From Candidatus Methanoperedentaceae archaeon (GTDB lineage: Archaea; Halobacteriota; Methanosarcinia; Methanosarcinales; Methanoperedenaceae), in assembly GCA_014859785.1 (NCBI GenBank), contig JACUTP010000014.1, positions 1 to 20,730 on the forward strand: a stretch of DNA of 20,730 nt, in the 5' to 3' direction. This document shows positions 7,010 through 15,567 of the stretch, piece by piece. The notes under the pieces are model-generated. The model saw only the letters and a list, made by a program, of their open reading frames with translations, searched no databases and was not told where the DNA came from. Each line of letters starts with the position of its first letter. Position 1 is the stretch's first letter. A program made the translations under genes and the position numbers.

Positions 7010-7019
7010 GTTTATAAGC
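7010..7019 (-). promoter_or_regulatory. TATA-like box upstream of the Cys-rich small protein
   Basis: On the minus strand GCTTATAAAC lies about 40 bases before the ATG at 6970. Typical archaeal spacing would put the start near 6988-6990, giving a leader of about 18-20 bases that includes the AAGGAGG. It overlaps an 8-bp palindrome (GCTTAAGC, 7018-7025). Confidence 0.4.
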
Positions 7020-7141
7020 TTAAGCCTTGAAAAGATTTATGTCTTATAATTCTGCTGCATGGTTTACCCGCCGCAGCAGTTGTGCCTGAACGCGTTAATG
7101 AGTTCTTGAGAAGCTCGCCGTATTTCTGGTACTGTGATATA

Positions 7142-8674
7142 TTAAAACCCTGCCAGTTCTCCCACAGCTTTCTCCACAGCAGAAACCAATTCTCCTCTTA
7201 TGACCATTTCTCTGGCTTTATTTATGTCGATAGAAAGTATCCTGTCGTCTTTTAGATGGGGAACCCTGGATCTTACAAGTTCGTATGCTGCCTCCGCACC
7301 TCCACCTGCTCTTAGCGGTTTTCTAAAATCAATGCCCTGCGCCGAGCAAAGGAGTTCTATCGCTATTACGTACGAGACATTTTCAAATATCTTCCTGGCT
7401 TTCAATGCCGCTGCCATTCCCATACTCACATGATCTTCCTTGCTGGCAGAAGTGGGTATGGAATCAACGCTGGCAGGGTGGGCAAATACCTTATTCTCTG
7501 AAACCAAAGCTGCTGCTGTATAATGGGCGACCATAAATCCCGAATCAAGTCCTTCCTTTTCTGTTAAAAATCCAGGCAGCTCACTGAGTTGAGGATTTAC
7601 CAGCCGTTCGATACGCCTTTCGCTGACGCTGGCTATCTCGGACAGCGCAATACCCAGCAGGTCATGGGAAATGGCAATGACCTGGCCGTGAAAATTTCCG
7701 CAGGATATGACTTCATCTTCATCAGGGAACAGCAAAGGGTTATCAGTTGCAGAATTGATTTCAATCTCAACTTTCTCTTTAACAAATGATAGTGAGTCCC
7801 TTATGGCACCCATTATCTGGGGAATGCATCGTAAGGAGTAAGCATCCTGCACTTTTTTGTCATACCTGTGAGATTCCATTATCTCGCTATCTGCAGTAAG
7901 ACGCCTGAGATTATCAGCACATTTTATCTGTCCTTTATGGGGTCTAACCATTCCTATCTTCTCATCAAAGGCTCTCGCAGTCCCTTTCAATGCTTCAAGG
8001 CTCATGCATGCCGTTATTTCCGATGTCTTTACCAGGATCTGGGAATCATGTACCAGTAAAGCCGCAATGGCAGTGATGACCTGGGTTCCGTTTATCAGGG
8101 CAAGCCCCTCTTTTGATGAAAGTTTTATTGTCTGTATCCCTGCACTTTCCATGGCATCGTTACCGCTCATCCTTTCCCCTTTATGGAATGCTTCTCCTTT
8201 TCCCAGCATTACAAGCACCATGTGGGCAAGGTTAGCCAGGTCCCCGCTTGCTCCAAGAGAACCTTTTTCAGGGATTACAGGATGAACTCCACTGTTTAGC
8301 ATACATATCAATGTCTCAATGATATCAACCCTGACCCCGGAATATCCCATGGACAGCGAATTTGCACGAAGCAGCATAACCGCCCTTACTATGTCCTGCG
8401 GGAGCGGATCCCCCACTCCAGCGGAGTGGCTGAGTATAAGGTTCTCCTGGAGTTTGTCGGATTGTTCTTTTGAGATGTATACGCTGTCAAACGCCCCAAA
8501 TCCTGTGGTCACACCATACACGACTTTTTCACTCTCCACAAGAGATTCAACGAACTCGCGGCATTTCATTACTTCCTTTCTCGCAGCAGGTGAGAGCCGC
8601 ACTTCTTCAAGATTGCGTGCGACCGAAACCACATCATTGATTGAGAGAGTTTCCCCGTCTATTATTACTGGCAT
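7142..8674 (-). CDS. hutH: Histidine ammonia-lyase
   Basis: The enzyme converts histidine to trans-urocanate and ammonia, the first step of histidine breakdown. The 510-residue length matches bacterial HutH. The Ala-Ser-Gly triplet that cyclises to the MIO electrophile is at 142-144 (GSLGASGDLANLAH), the same numbering as the Pseudomonas enzyme. Other catalytic residues are Tyr53 (VVYGVTTGFG), His83 (LSHSAG), Asn195 (LINGTQ), Tyr279 and Arg282 (DAYSLRC), Phe328 (GNFHG) and Glu413 (SKEDHVS). This pattern and the genomic context favour histidine over phenylalanine or tyrosine. It is transcribed divergently from hutGUI across a 103-bp shared promoter region. No clear Shine-Dalgarno precedes ATG 8674, so a very short leader is possible. 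Confidence 0.96.
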   Translation of the reverse strand: MPVIIDGETLSINDVVSVARNLEEVRLSPAARKEVMKCREFVESLVESEKVVYGVTTGFGAFDSVYISKEQSDKLQENLILSHSAGVGDPLPQDIVRAVMLLRANSLSMGYSGVRVDIIETLICMLNSGVHPVIPEKGSLGASGDLANLAHMVLVMLGKGEAFHKGERMSGNDAMESAGIQTIKLSSKEGLALINGTQVITAIAALLVHDSQILVKTSEITACMSLEALKGTARAFDEKIGMVRPHKGQIKCADNLRRLTADSEIMESHRYDKKVQDAYSLRCIPQIMGAIRDSLSFVKEKVEIEINSATDNPLLFPDEDEVISCGNFHGQVIAISHDLLGIALSEIASVSERRIERLVNPQLSELPGFLTEKEGLDSGFMVAHYTAAALVSENKVFAHPASVDSIPTSASKEDHVSMGMAAALKARKIFENVSYVIAIELLCSAQGIDFRKPLRAGGGAEAAYELVRSRVPHLKDDRILSIDINKAREMVIRGELVSAVEKAVGELAGF

Positions 8675-8711
8675 AATGATCGATTGTTTCGTTTAGTTTC
8701 TTTTTACTTTA

Positions 8712-8750
8712 ATACTTCCTGATTCAGTATTTACTTATAGTGTGAAGTAT
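8712..8750. promoter_or_regulatory. Divergent hut promoter region with inverted repeat
   Basis: The 103 bp between hutH and hutG contain a perfect 7-bp inverted repeat, ATACTTC (8712-8718) and GAAGTAT (8744-8750), with a 25-bp spacer. AT-rich TATA-like stretches are present for both directions, for example AGTATAAAC at 8746-8754 for hutGUI. The layout suggests a shared operator, but no regulator gene lies next to it. Confidence 0.4.
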
Positions 8751-8777
8751 AAACAAAAGATTGGTTAGTGCATCAGA

Positions 8778-9737
8778 ATGAATTTTCTCAAGAAACCCGG
8801 TGTCCAGGTATACGAACCACAGAATGACCCTGATTACCCAGGGGTGAAAAACATCATCCTTCCAGGTGACAGGCATGTGGATATCGGAATCATTGGGGTA
8901 CCCTTTGATAAAGCAATCTCGCTTGGAGGAGGACGTGATGGGGCAAGGCTTGCACCTGATGCGGTGAGAAAAGCGCTTAAGAAATATGGGACGTCTTTCA
9001 ACATAGAGCGGAAGATCGATATCAGTGATATAAAGATTGCGGATCTTGGAGATGTGGCGGTTACTGAAGATATAACAGAGACGCATGAAAGGATCACAGA
9101 TGTGGTCGATGGCATGCTTGTCGAAGGGATACTGCCCATTGTGATAGGGGGTGGACATGATATATCAATAGGAACGGTCAGGGCATTATCTGAATTCCAT
9201 TCCAGGGAGATCGGCGGGATAAACATCGATGCACATTTCGATGTGCGTGAGATCATTGATAATAGAATTACCAGCGGGACCCCATTTCGGAAACTGCTGG
9301 AAACGGAATTACTCAAAGGGGAAAATTTTGTTGAAATGGGTGCCCATGATAATTTGAATTCCAGAACTTATTACGATTATCTTATGTCCAGAAAGGTGTC
9401 GGTATTTACACTTTCAGAGGTTGAAGCAGGGGTTTCCACAATAATGGAAAAGGCACTGAAAATTGCAGGTTCAAATACAAGGTCTGCATTTGTCAGCATT
9501 GATATTGATTCTGTTGCCCAGTGTTTTGCACCCGGAAGCAGTGCACCCGATGCATGGGGATTCAATCCGGAACATATAAGAGAACTGGCTTTCCTGGCAG
9601 GTGCCTCAGAAAAGGCAGGACTTCTGGAGATTGTGGAAATCAATCCAGGATTTGATGTGGATGATAGAACTGCAAGGCTCGGTGCATCTATAATTATCAG
9701 TTTTTTAAATGGATTCAAAATGAGGAAGAGCGTGTAA
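8778..9737 (+). CDS. hutG: Formimidoylglutamase (ureohydrolase family)
   Basis: This arginase/agmatinase-fold enzyme most likely hydrolyses N-formimidoyl-glutamate to glutamate and formamide, the last step of histidine degradation. All six residues that hold the two manganese ions are visible: His127 (GGGHDIS), Asp151, His153 and Asp155 (DAHFD), and Asp242 and Asp244 (SIDIDS). The conserved glutamate is at 288 (EIVEINP). GGGH rather than the GGDH typical of agmatinases, together with direct linkage to hutU and hutI, favours HutG. Agmatinase activity cannot be excluded by sequence alone. The length (319) is normal. It is the first gene of hutGUI; hutU begins one base after its stop, so translation is likely coupled. 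Confidence 0.85.
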   Translation: MNFLKKPGVQVYEPQNDPDYPGVKNIILPGDRHVDIGIIGVPFDKAISLGGGRDGARLAPDAVRKALKKYGTSFNIERKIDISDIKIADLGDVAVTEDITETHERITDVVDGMLVEGILPIVIGGGHDISIGTVRALSEFHSREIGGINIDAHFDVREIIDNRITSGTPFRKLLETELLKGENFVEMGAHDNLNSRTYYDYLMSRKVSVFTLSEVEAGVSTIMEKALKIAGSNTRSAFVSIDIDSVAQCFAPGSSAPDAWGFNPEHIRELAFLAGASEKAGLLEIVEINPGFDVDDRTARLGASIIISFLNGFKMRKSV

Positions 9738-9738
9738 G

Positions 9739-11424
9739 ATGGCAAGACCGATGTATTATGAAGAGAAACCCAGAGGAAGTATCAGGGCATACACAGGCAG
9801 GAAACTTCACTGCAGGAACTGGGATGCAGAGGCAGCGCTGCGAATGCTCATGAACAACCTTCACCCGCAGGTGGCAGTCGAACCTGATGAACTCATAGTT
9901 TACGGAGGTTCAGGAAGAGCGGCAAGGAACTGGAAGGAATATAACAGGATTGTATCGGCACTCATGACACTGGAAGATGATGAAACTCTCTGTATCCAGT
10001 CTGGAAAGCCGGTGTATATTGCGCCAACCCATAAAGAAGCCCCAAGAGTAGTAATCGCGAATTCCAACATTGTCCCGAAATGGGCAACACAGGAGAACTT
10101 TGATAGATATGATGAGCTGGGCCTGACCATGTACGGGCAGATGACGGCAGGAAGCTGGATATATATTGGAACGCAGGGGATACTGCAGGGAACATATGAA
10201 ACCCTCGCGGCGGTCGCAAAGACGCATTTTGATTCTGGTTCTTTAAAAGGCAAATTCGTATTGACCGCAGGAATGGGCGGAATGAGCGGAGCACAGCCTT
10301 TGGCTGCAACCATGAATGAGGCAGTGATACTTGATGTTGAGGTCCGCGAAGAAAGGATCCGGAGAAAAGTTGACGAAGGCTATTGCGACAGGATAACGTC
10401 AAAAATAAACGAAGCGATAAAATGGGTGCTGGAAGCAAAAAACAGGAAAGAACCGCTCTCTGTAGGGCTGGTGGGGAATGCCGCGCAGGTCCATCCTGAG
10501 CTTGTTGAAAGGAATGTAATTCCGGATATTGTTACGGATCAGACCCCTGCCCATGACCTGTCCGGTTATGTCCCGGTAGGAGATTTAAAAGAACTTGATG
10601 AGTTAAGAGAGAACGATAAGGAGGAATATCATCGAAGGGCATTGATATCCATTCGGTCGCATGTTGAAGCTATGCTGGAGATGCAAAGACGCGGCTCAAT
10701 AGTATTTGATTACGGGAATAATCTACGCGCCCAGGCTGAGCGTGCAGGTGTGGATATAAGAGACAAAAAGGGTGGATTCAGGTACAAAGGTTTCGTGCTC
10801 GAATACATCCGACCTCTATTCTGTGTGGGCAAAGGACCTTTCAGATGGGCTGCCCTCTCCGGAGATACAGGTGATATTGAAACAATAGACTCTAAAGTGC
10901 TTGAGATGTTTCCTGAAGATAAAGCATTGGTCCGCTGGATAAAACTTGCATCAAAGAAAGTACCAACACTGGGTTTGCCTTCAAGGGTCTGCTGGCTCGG
11001 ATATGGAGACAGGGCGAAACTTGGCGTGCAGATAAACAGAATGGTCGCTTCAGGCGAGGTTATGGCACCAGTTGTGATCGGAAGGGACCACCTGGACTGC
11101 GGATCTGTGGCATCACCCTACAGGGAAACAGAAGGGATGATGGATTCAAGCGATGCGATTGCTGACTGGCCATTGTTGAATTTTGCCCTGAATGCCATCA
11201 ATGGAGCAAGCTGGGTAAGTTTCCATCATGGGGGCGGGGTTGGGATTGGTAATTCCCTTCACGCCGGGATGGTCATTGTTGCAGACGGAACTGATGAGCG
11301 CGAAGAAAGATTGAAACGAGTATTAACCGTGGATCCGGGCATCGGAATCGCAAGGCATGTGGATGCAGGATACAAGATAGCGATGGATATGGCAAAGCAG
11401 GAAACGGTCAAGATACCGCAGTAG
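9739..11424 (+). CDS. hutU: Urocanate hydratase
   Basis: The enzyme adds water to urocanate to give 4-imidazolone-5-propionate, using NAD+ as an electrophile. The 561-residue product has the family's usual length. Landmarks are 'VYGGSGRAARNW' at about 54-65, the dinucleotide-binding glycine segment 'GMGGMSGAQPLAATM' at 178-192, the urocanase signature 'GLPSRVCWLGYGDRAKLG' at 412-429 with the active-site Cys418, 'GRDHLDCGSVASPYRETEG' near 448-466, and 'SFHHGGGVGIGNSLHAGM' at 494-511. The start has a GA-rich ribosome-binding stretch inside the end of hutG. It is the middle gene of hutGUI; hutI starts four bases after its stop. Confidence 0.97.
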   Translation: MARPMYYEEKPRGSIRAYTGRKLHCRNWDAEAALRMLMNNLHPQVAVEPDELIVYGGSGRAARNWKEYNRIVSALMTLEDDETLCIQSGKPVYIAPTHKEAPRVVIANSNIVPKWATQENFDRYDELGLTMYGQMTAGSWIYIGTQGILQGTYETLAAVAKTHFDSGSLKGKFVLTAGMGGMSGAQPLAATMNEAVILDVEVREERIRRKVDEGYCDRITSKINEAIKWVLEAKNRKEPLSVGLVGNAAQVHPELVERNVIPDIVTDQTPAHDLSGYVPVGDLKELDELRENDKEEYHRRALISIRSHVEAMLEMQRRGSIVFDYGNNLRAQAERAGVDIRDKKGGFRYKGFVLEYIRPLFCVGKGPFRWAALSGDTGDIETIDSKVLEMFPEDKALVRWIKLASKKVPTLGLPSRVCWLGYGDRAKLGVQINRMVASGEVMAPVVIGRDHLDCGSVASPYRETEGMMDSSDAIADWPLLNFALNAINGASWVSFHHGGGVGIGNSLHAGMVIVADGTDEREERLKRVLTVDPGIGIARHVDAGYKIAMDMAKQETVKIPQ

Positions 11425-11428
11425 CACT

Positions 11429-12685
11429 ATGAAACCAGTAGCAGACCTGATAATATTCAATGCAAGTGAATTACTGACATTATCCGGAGGTTCATCCGGA
11501 CCCAGGACAGGTGAACAGATGGATGACCTGGGTATTATTGAAAATGGTTCAATTGCGGTTTCAAAGGGTAAGATCATCGCATGCGGGGATGCTGATAAAG
11601 TTAAGGAAGAAGTTTCAACGACAGCTGGAACTATGGAGATCGATGCTTCCAATAAGGTGGTAATGCCCGGTTTTATTGACACCCACTCACATCTTGTTTT
11701 TGCAGGCTCAAGAGAAGATGAATTCGAGCAGAGAATAAGAGGTGCAAGTTATATGGAAATCCTGGGTTCAGGAAGAGGGATATTTAAGACTGTCAGTGCC
11801 ACGAGAGCAGCAAGCAAAGAGGAACTGGTAAAAAAATCATCGGGTCATCTGGATACGATGCTGGAGTTCGGAACGACCACAGTTGAATCAAAGAGCGGCT
11901 ATGGATTGACCACTGAAGATGAATTAAAGCAATTGCATGTAATGAAAGAATTGAACAGGGTACACCAGGTCGAAATAATTCCTGCTTTTCTCGTGCACGC
12001 TACGCCGCCTGAATTCAAAAGCCCGGAAGATTACATGGATATTGTCATAAATGACATGCTTCCGAAAATGCAGGGTATGGCAGAATATTGTGACATTTTC
12101 TGCGAACATGACGTGTTCGATATAGAGCAGTCACGGCGGTTCCTGACAACTGCAAAGAAACTGGGCTTTAAAGTAAAGATACATGCCGACCAGCTAACTG
12201 ACATGGGAGGCGCTGAACTTGCAGCCAGTTTGCATGCATCCTCAGCAAGTCATCTGGAGCATATATCCAGGGAGGGTATTGATGCACTGGCAAATAGCGG
12301 GACTATAGCTGTATTGCTTCCTGGCGCAACGTTCTTCCTTGGCTCTGACACATATGCCCCTGCATCCCAGATGATATATAGAGGCGTGGCTGTTGCGCTG
12401 GGAACTGACTTCAATCCGGGGTCATGTCCCACTGAATCGATGCAGATAATTCTAACGCTTGCATGTCTGAAAATGAGGATGTCGCCTGCACAGGCTATCA
12501 ACGCAGCCACGATAAATGCAGCCCATGCTATGGACAGGGCAGATACCATTGGAAGCCTTGAAGCGGGAAAACAGGCTGATATTATAATCTTAGACGCGCC
12601 AGGTCATAAATATATTCCATACCATTTCGGAGTGAATCTTGTCAGGACTGTCATAAAAAAAGGAAAGGTTGTATTCGGTGCTTGA
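11429..12685 (+). CDS. hutI: Imidazolonepropionase
   Basis: The enzyme hydrolyses imidazolonepropionate to N-formimidoyl-glutamate, the third step of histidine breakdown. The 418-residue protein is an amidohydrolase TIM barrel with one metal ion. The expected ligands are His86 and His88 (DTHSHLVFAGSRE), His252 (KIHADQLTDMGG), His275 (ASHLEHIS) and Asp327 (ALGTDFNPGSC). 'SKSGYGL' at 154-160 and 'PTESMQ' at 334-339 are also typical of HutI. It begins four bases after hutU and is the last hut gene; a 96-bp gap separates it from mqnA. With HutH, HutU and HutG it completes the pathway from histidine to glutamate. Confidence 0.96.
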   Translation: MKPVADLIIFNASELLTLSGGSSGPRTGEQMDDLGIIENGSIAVSKGKIIACGDADKVKEEVSTTAGTMEIDASNKVVMPGFIDTHSHLVFAGSREDEFEQRIRGASYMEILGSGRGIFKTVSATRAASKEELVKKSSGHLDTMLEFGTTTVESKSGYGLTTEDELKQLHVMKELNRVHQVEIIPAFLVHATPPEFKSPEDYMDIVINDMLPKMQGMAEYCDIFCEHDVFDIEQSRRFLTTAKKLGFKVKIHADQLTDMGGAELAASLHASSASHLEHISREGIDALANSGTIAVLLPGATFFLGSDTYAPASQMIYRGVAVALGTDFNPGSCPTESMQIILTLACLKMRMSPAQAINAATINAAHAMDRADTIGSLEAGKQADIIILDAPGHKYIPYHFGVNLVRTVIKKGKVVFGA

Positions 12686-12781
12686 CAGGTACCTGAGCAA
12701 TGCCGGAACGTTTGGAAGCTTGCCTACCCTGCCATTCCAATAAGCTAATATTATTCCACACCCTTCTAACCCTGGTAAATC

Positions 12782-13600
12782 ATGACCAGACTTGGCAAAA
12801 TCGCTTTTGCAAATTGTGACTTCCCGTACTACGCTTTCGAGCACGGGAAAACACATTCTTACGACATTGAGCTCACAGAAGCCCACCCTGTGGAACTTGC
12901 GCGCCTTCTGTTTAACAATGAACTCGATATCAGCCCGATTTCCTCAATCATGTACACAAAACATGACAACCTGTTAATACTTCCCAACCTTTCCATAACA
13001 TCAAACGACTTCACCAAAAGCGTGCTCATATGCTCAAACGGGGATATGGAACTATCTGACTTCGATGGGAAAACCCTCTGCATCCCTGAAACAACAGCCA
13101 GTTCAGCAACCCTGATTAAAATTATCCTGCACCTGAAAGGTATAAAAGCGAACTTCATGCGATGCGGGGGAACAGATATTGACAGTATGCTTGAAATTGG
13201 GGATGCTGCGCTCCTTATAGGTGACAGCGCCATCCATGCGATAGGGAAATACCGCATAATCGCCGACCTCGGGAATGAGTGGAAAAAAATAACAGGAAAG
13301 AAAATGGTATATGCACTCTGGGTTGTCAGGGATGATTTCGCAAAAAAGCATCCTGGTAAAGTGCAAAACGTGCTGGATACACTTATCAGTTCAAAGGAGT
13401 ACGCATACCGCCATATAAGCGAAATTGCCAGCGTCATCGGAAAAGATAAAAATATAGACTGCGGTTTCATGCGCGAGTACCTTCACACCCTGGATTACGA
13501 TTTCGATACTGAGAGTCTGGAAAGCCTGGAACTATATTTCAAATACGCAAAAGAGTGTATGCTTGTGGATGATGTGGAACTAAGGTTTTTTAAGAGGTGA
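12782..13600 (+). CDS. mqnA: Chorismate dehydratase, futalosine menaquinone pathway
   Basis: MqnA dehydrates chorismate to 3-[(1-carboxyvinyl)oxy]benzoate, the entry step of the futalosine route to menaquinone. The 272-residue protein has the periplasmic-binding-protein-like fold of the family but no signal peptide. Motifs include N-terminal 'GKIAFANCDFPYYAFE', 'LDISPISSIMY' at 48-58, 'KSVLICS' at 79-85, 'ALLIGDSAI' at 143-151, and 'ADLGNEWKKITG' followed by 'VYALWVVRDDF' at 161-186. The order and spacing match MqnA better than its relative MqnD. No mqnB, mqnC or mqnD lies in the window. There is no obvious Shine-Dalgarno before the ATG. The stop is 44 bp before the preferred start of the FAD gene. 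Confidence 0.85.
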   Translation: MTRLGKIAFANCDFPYYAFEHGKTHSYDIELTEAHPVELARLLFNNELDISPISSIMYTKHDNLLILPNLSITSNDFTKSVLICSNGDMELSDFDGKTLCIPETTASSATLIKIILHLKGIKANFMRCGGTDIDSMLEIGDAALLIGDSAIHAIGKYRIIADLGNEWKKITGKKMVYALWVVRDDFAKKHPGKVQNVLDTLISSKEYAYRHISEIASVIGKDKNIDCGFMREYLHTLDYDFDTESLESLELYFKYAKECMLVDDVELRFFKR

Positions 13601-13644
13601 AATTGTGCTACAGGTCAAAAATTATCCGTAAAGGAAAAACAAAT

Positions 13645-14916
13645 ATGAAAACAATAATCATCGGAGCAGGTCTCGCCGGTCTGGCAGCGGCGTACAGGCT
13701 AACGGAAGATGACATTATAATAATCGAGAAAGACCCTGAACCCGGGGGCATGGTTTCGAGCTATTCCCTGGACGGGAATCATATAGAACAATATTACCAC
13801 CATATCTTTGCAGGTGACAGGGCACTCATATCACTTATATACGAGCTTGGACTGGCAGGTAAGCTGGAATGGCTGAGAGGTTCGACAGGATATTACATCA
13901 ACGGGCAAATTTATCCCATGAATACGCCCTTTGAAATCTTAAAAGCACTTCCCTTTATTGACGTGATAAAGCTGGCACGGCTTGTGCTGAAAGCAAAGAC
14001 CGTAAAGGACACGACACCTTTTGACGATATCACCGCAAAGAAATGGATTATTGAAACAGCCGGGCAATCTGTTTATAACAATTTCTTTGAGCCATTACTT
14101 GACAGTAAATTCGGTGAAAACAAGGAGAAAGTCTCGGCAGCATGGCTTCTCGGACGAGTACGGATACGTTCGAACAGGGGAACAAAAGGCGAAAAGCTCG
14201 GATACATGCGCGGAGGATTCCATGAGCTTATAGAAGCGATGGCAAACAGTGTCCGGAAAAACGGGGGCATTATCAGGCAGGGTAATGTGTCGAGGATAAA
14301 GATAAGCAGCGGGTCGGTAACAGGTGTTGTCGCGGACGGTGAGCACATAGATTGTGACAGGGTTATTTCAACTGTTGCGCCGGACACACTTAAAAAAATC
14401 ACATGTTCGGAGGTAACCGGACATGGTACGGATATTAATTACCAGGGTACAGCCTGTGCATTGTTTGGTCTGGCAGGGCAGGTAATGGATGGCGTTTACT
14501 GGCTGAATATAAAGGAAAATGTGCCTTTTGGCGCTGTTATCGAGCATACGAACTTTATACCGCCATCGGATTACGGTGAGCACCTGATGTATGTGACATC
14601 GTATTTCCAGAACCCGGAAAGTGTTTTGTGGAAATCCGGTGATGAAAAAGTCATTGAACTTTACCTGGAAGGGCTTGAAAAACTATTCCCCGGATTCGGG
14701 AATAAGGTCAGGTGGTGGCGGCTTCGGCGGGATATCGATACTGCACCTGTTTATGAAGTTGGGTACGGGAAAAAAATCCTGCCGTATCAAACGAAAATAA
14801 AAGGACTATACCTTGCAGGAATGTTCTCGGATGCAAACTACCCTGAACGAAGCATGAACGGGTCGGTTGTTGCAGGTTTCAGGTGTGCAGGTGCTATAAA
14901 AAATACCGGGTTCTGA
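13645..14916 (+). CDS. FAD-dependent amine-oxidase-fold oxidoreductase
   Basis: The 423-residue protein begins with a Rossmann dinucleotide motif 'GAGLAG' (residues 7-12), an acidic strand end 'IIEKD' (Glu28) and 'PGG' at 33-35. It ends with the second FAD motif 'GLYLAGMFSDANYPERSMNG'. This is the fold of protoporphyrinogen oxidase, phytoene desaturase and related flavoproteins. The substrate is not evident. The frame is open from a GTG at 13597 overlapping the mqnA stop, but that start lacks a spaced ribosome site and adds 16 basic residues before the conserved N-terminus. ATG 13645 is preceded by AAAGGA. Same-strand adjacency to mqnA hints at a link with quinone or isoprenoid chemistry, but only weakly. 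Confidence 0.8.
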   Translation: MKTIIIGAGLAGLAAAYRLTEDDIIIIEKDPEPGGMVSSYSLDGNHIEQYYHHIFAGDRALISLIYELGLAGKLEWLRGSTGYYINGQIYPMNTPFEILKALPFIDVIKLARLVLKAKTVKDTTPFDDITAKKWIIETAGQSVYNNFFEPLLDSKFGENKEKVSAAWLLGRVRIRSNRGTKGEKLGYMRGGFHELIEAMANSVRKNGGIIRQGNVSRIKISSGSVTGVVADGEHIDCDRVISTVAPDTLKKITCSEVTGHGTDINYQGTACALFGLAGQVMDGVYWLNIKENVPFGAVIEHTNFIPPSDYGEHLMYVTSYFQNPESVLWKSGDEKVIELYLEGLEKLFPGFGNKVRWWRLRRDIDTAPVYEVGYGKKILPYQTKIKGLYLAGMFSDANYPERSMNGSVVAGFRCAGAIKNTGF

Positions 14917-14989
14917 TTGCCGGGTCATTTACATAACTCTGGTGTATTTATACTGTATTTATATCATATATTGAATATGGTGGTAACAT

Positions 14990-15484
14990 ATGAAAATCGG
15001 CATTATTTCGGATACCCATGACAACCAGTCAGCAATTGATGAGGCTGTCAGGGTTTTCAACCGGGAAGAGGTAGAACTTGTTATCCATGCAGGTGACTGG
15101 AACGCCCCGTTTTCAATGGTAAGGCTTGCGCGCGCAAAGGCAAGAATCGTTGGGGTATTCGGCAATGTTGACGGTGAGCGGGATTTCATGAAGGAAAAGG
15201 CAGAAGAAGCGGGAGTGGAAATACTTGGCGACTCTGGCGAACTTGAGGAAGGCGGGATTAAGATAGCACTTTACCACGGTAATCAAGAAATGTTCGTGGA
15301 TGCACTTTCTAGAAGCGGCATGTATAATGTTGTTGCCAGGGGGCACACCCATAATCCTGAATTGAAAAATACCGGCTCATGCCTTGTAATTAACCCCGGG
15401 GAAGGGTGCGGTTACCTTACCGGGAAAAGAACCCTTGTGATACTGGATACAGCGAGTATGGCAGCAGATATTGTCGATTTCTGA
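14990..15484 (+). CDS. Metallophosphoesterase, YfcE/MJ0936 family
   Basis: The 164-residue protein is a complete small calcineurin-like phosphodiesterase. The metal-binding and catalytic set is present in order: Asp8 and His10 (SDTHDN), Asp36 (HAGDWN), Asn59 (FGNVDGE), His96 (YHGNQ), and His119 and His121 (ARGHTHNPE). Family members such as MJ0936 hydrolyse artificial phosphodiesters with divalent metals; the natural substrate is unknown. It is soluble and cytoplasmic. AT-rich TATA-like segments lie at about 14945-14966 and a GGTGG precedes the ATG, so it probably has its own promoter. It ends just before a strong hairpin terminator and is convergent with fae-hps. Confidence 0.9.
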   Translation: MKIGIISDTHDNQSAIDEAVRVFNREEVELVIHAGDWNAPFSMVRLARAKARIVGVFGNVDGERDFMKEKAEEAGVEILGDSGELEEGGIKIALYHGNQEMFVDALSRSGMYNVVARGHTHNPELKNTGSCLVINPGEGCGYLTGKRTLVILDTASMAADIVDF

Positions 15485-15525
15485 TGAAAGTTTCACCTAT
15501 GTGATGCGGTCATTAAAACAAAAAA

Positions 15526-15543
15526 GCCCCCTTAATCGGGGGC
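15526..15543. terminator. Bidirectional hairpin terminator
   Basis: GCCCCC (15526-15531) pairs with GGGGGC (15538-15543) around a six-base loop. On the minus strand the stem is followed by a T run broken once (complement of 15516-15525), ending fae-hps. On the plus strand it is followed by CTCTTTTT a few bases later, ending the phosphodiesterase gene. Confidence 0.85.
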
Positions 15544-15567
15544 AAACTCTTTTTATATTTATTAACG

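Noticed and set aside
8724..9316. Long minus-strand frames overlapping hutG
   Set aside because: hutG has all six metal ligands and proper operon spacing; the antisense products have no recognisable features.
12686..12781. Possible separate regulator or small gene between hutI and mqnA
   Set aside because: The 96 bp contain no start with a usable frame and no clear hairpin; only a weak AT-rich stretch that may be an mqnA promoter.
13597..13644. GTG start for the flavoprotein overlapping the mqnA stop
   Set aside because: It adds 16 residues before the Rossmann motif and has no spaced Shine-Dalgarno; the ATG at 13645 fits the family better. A translationally coupled start is not fully excluded.
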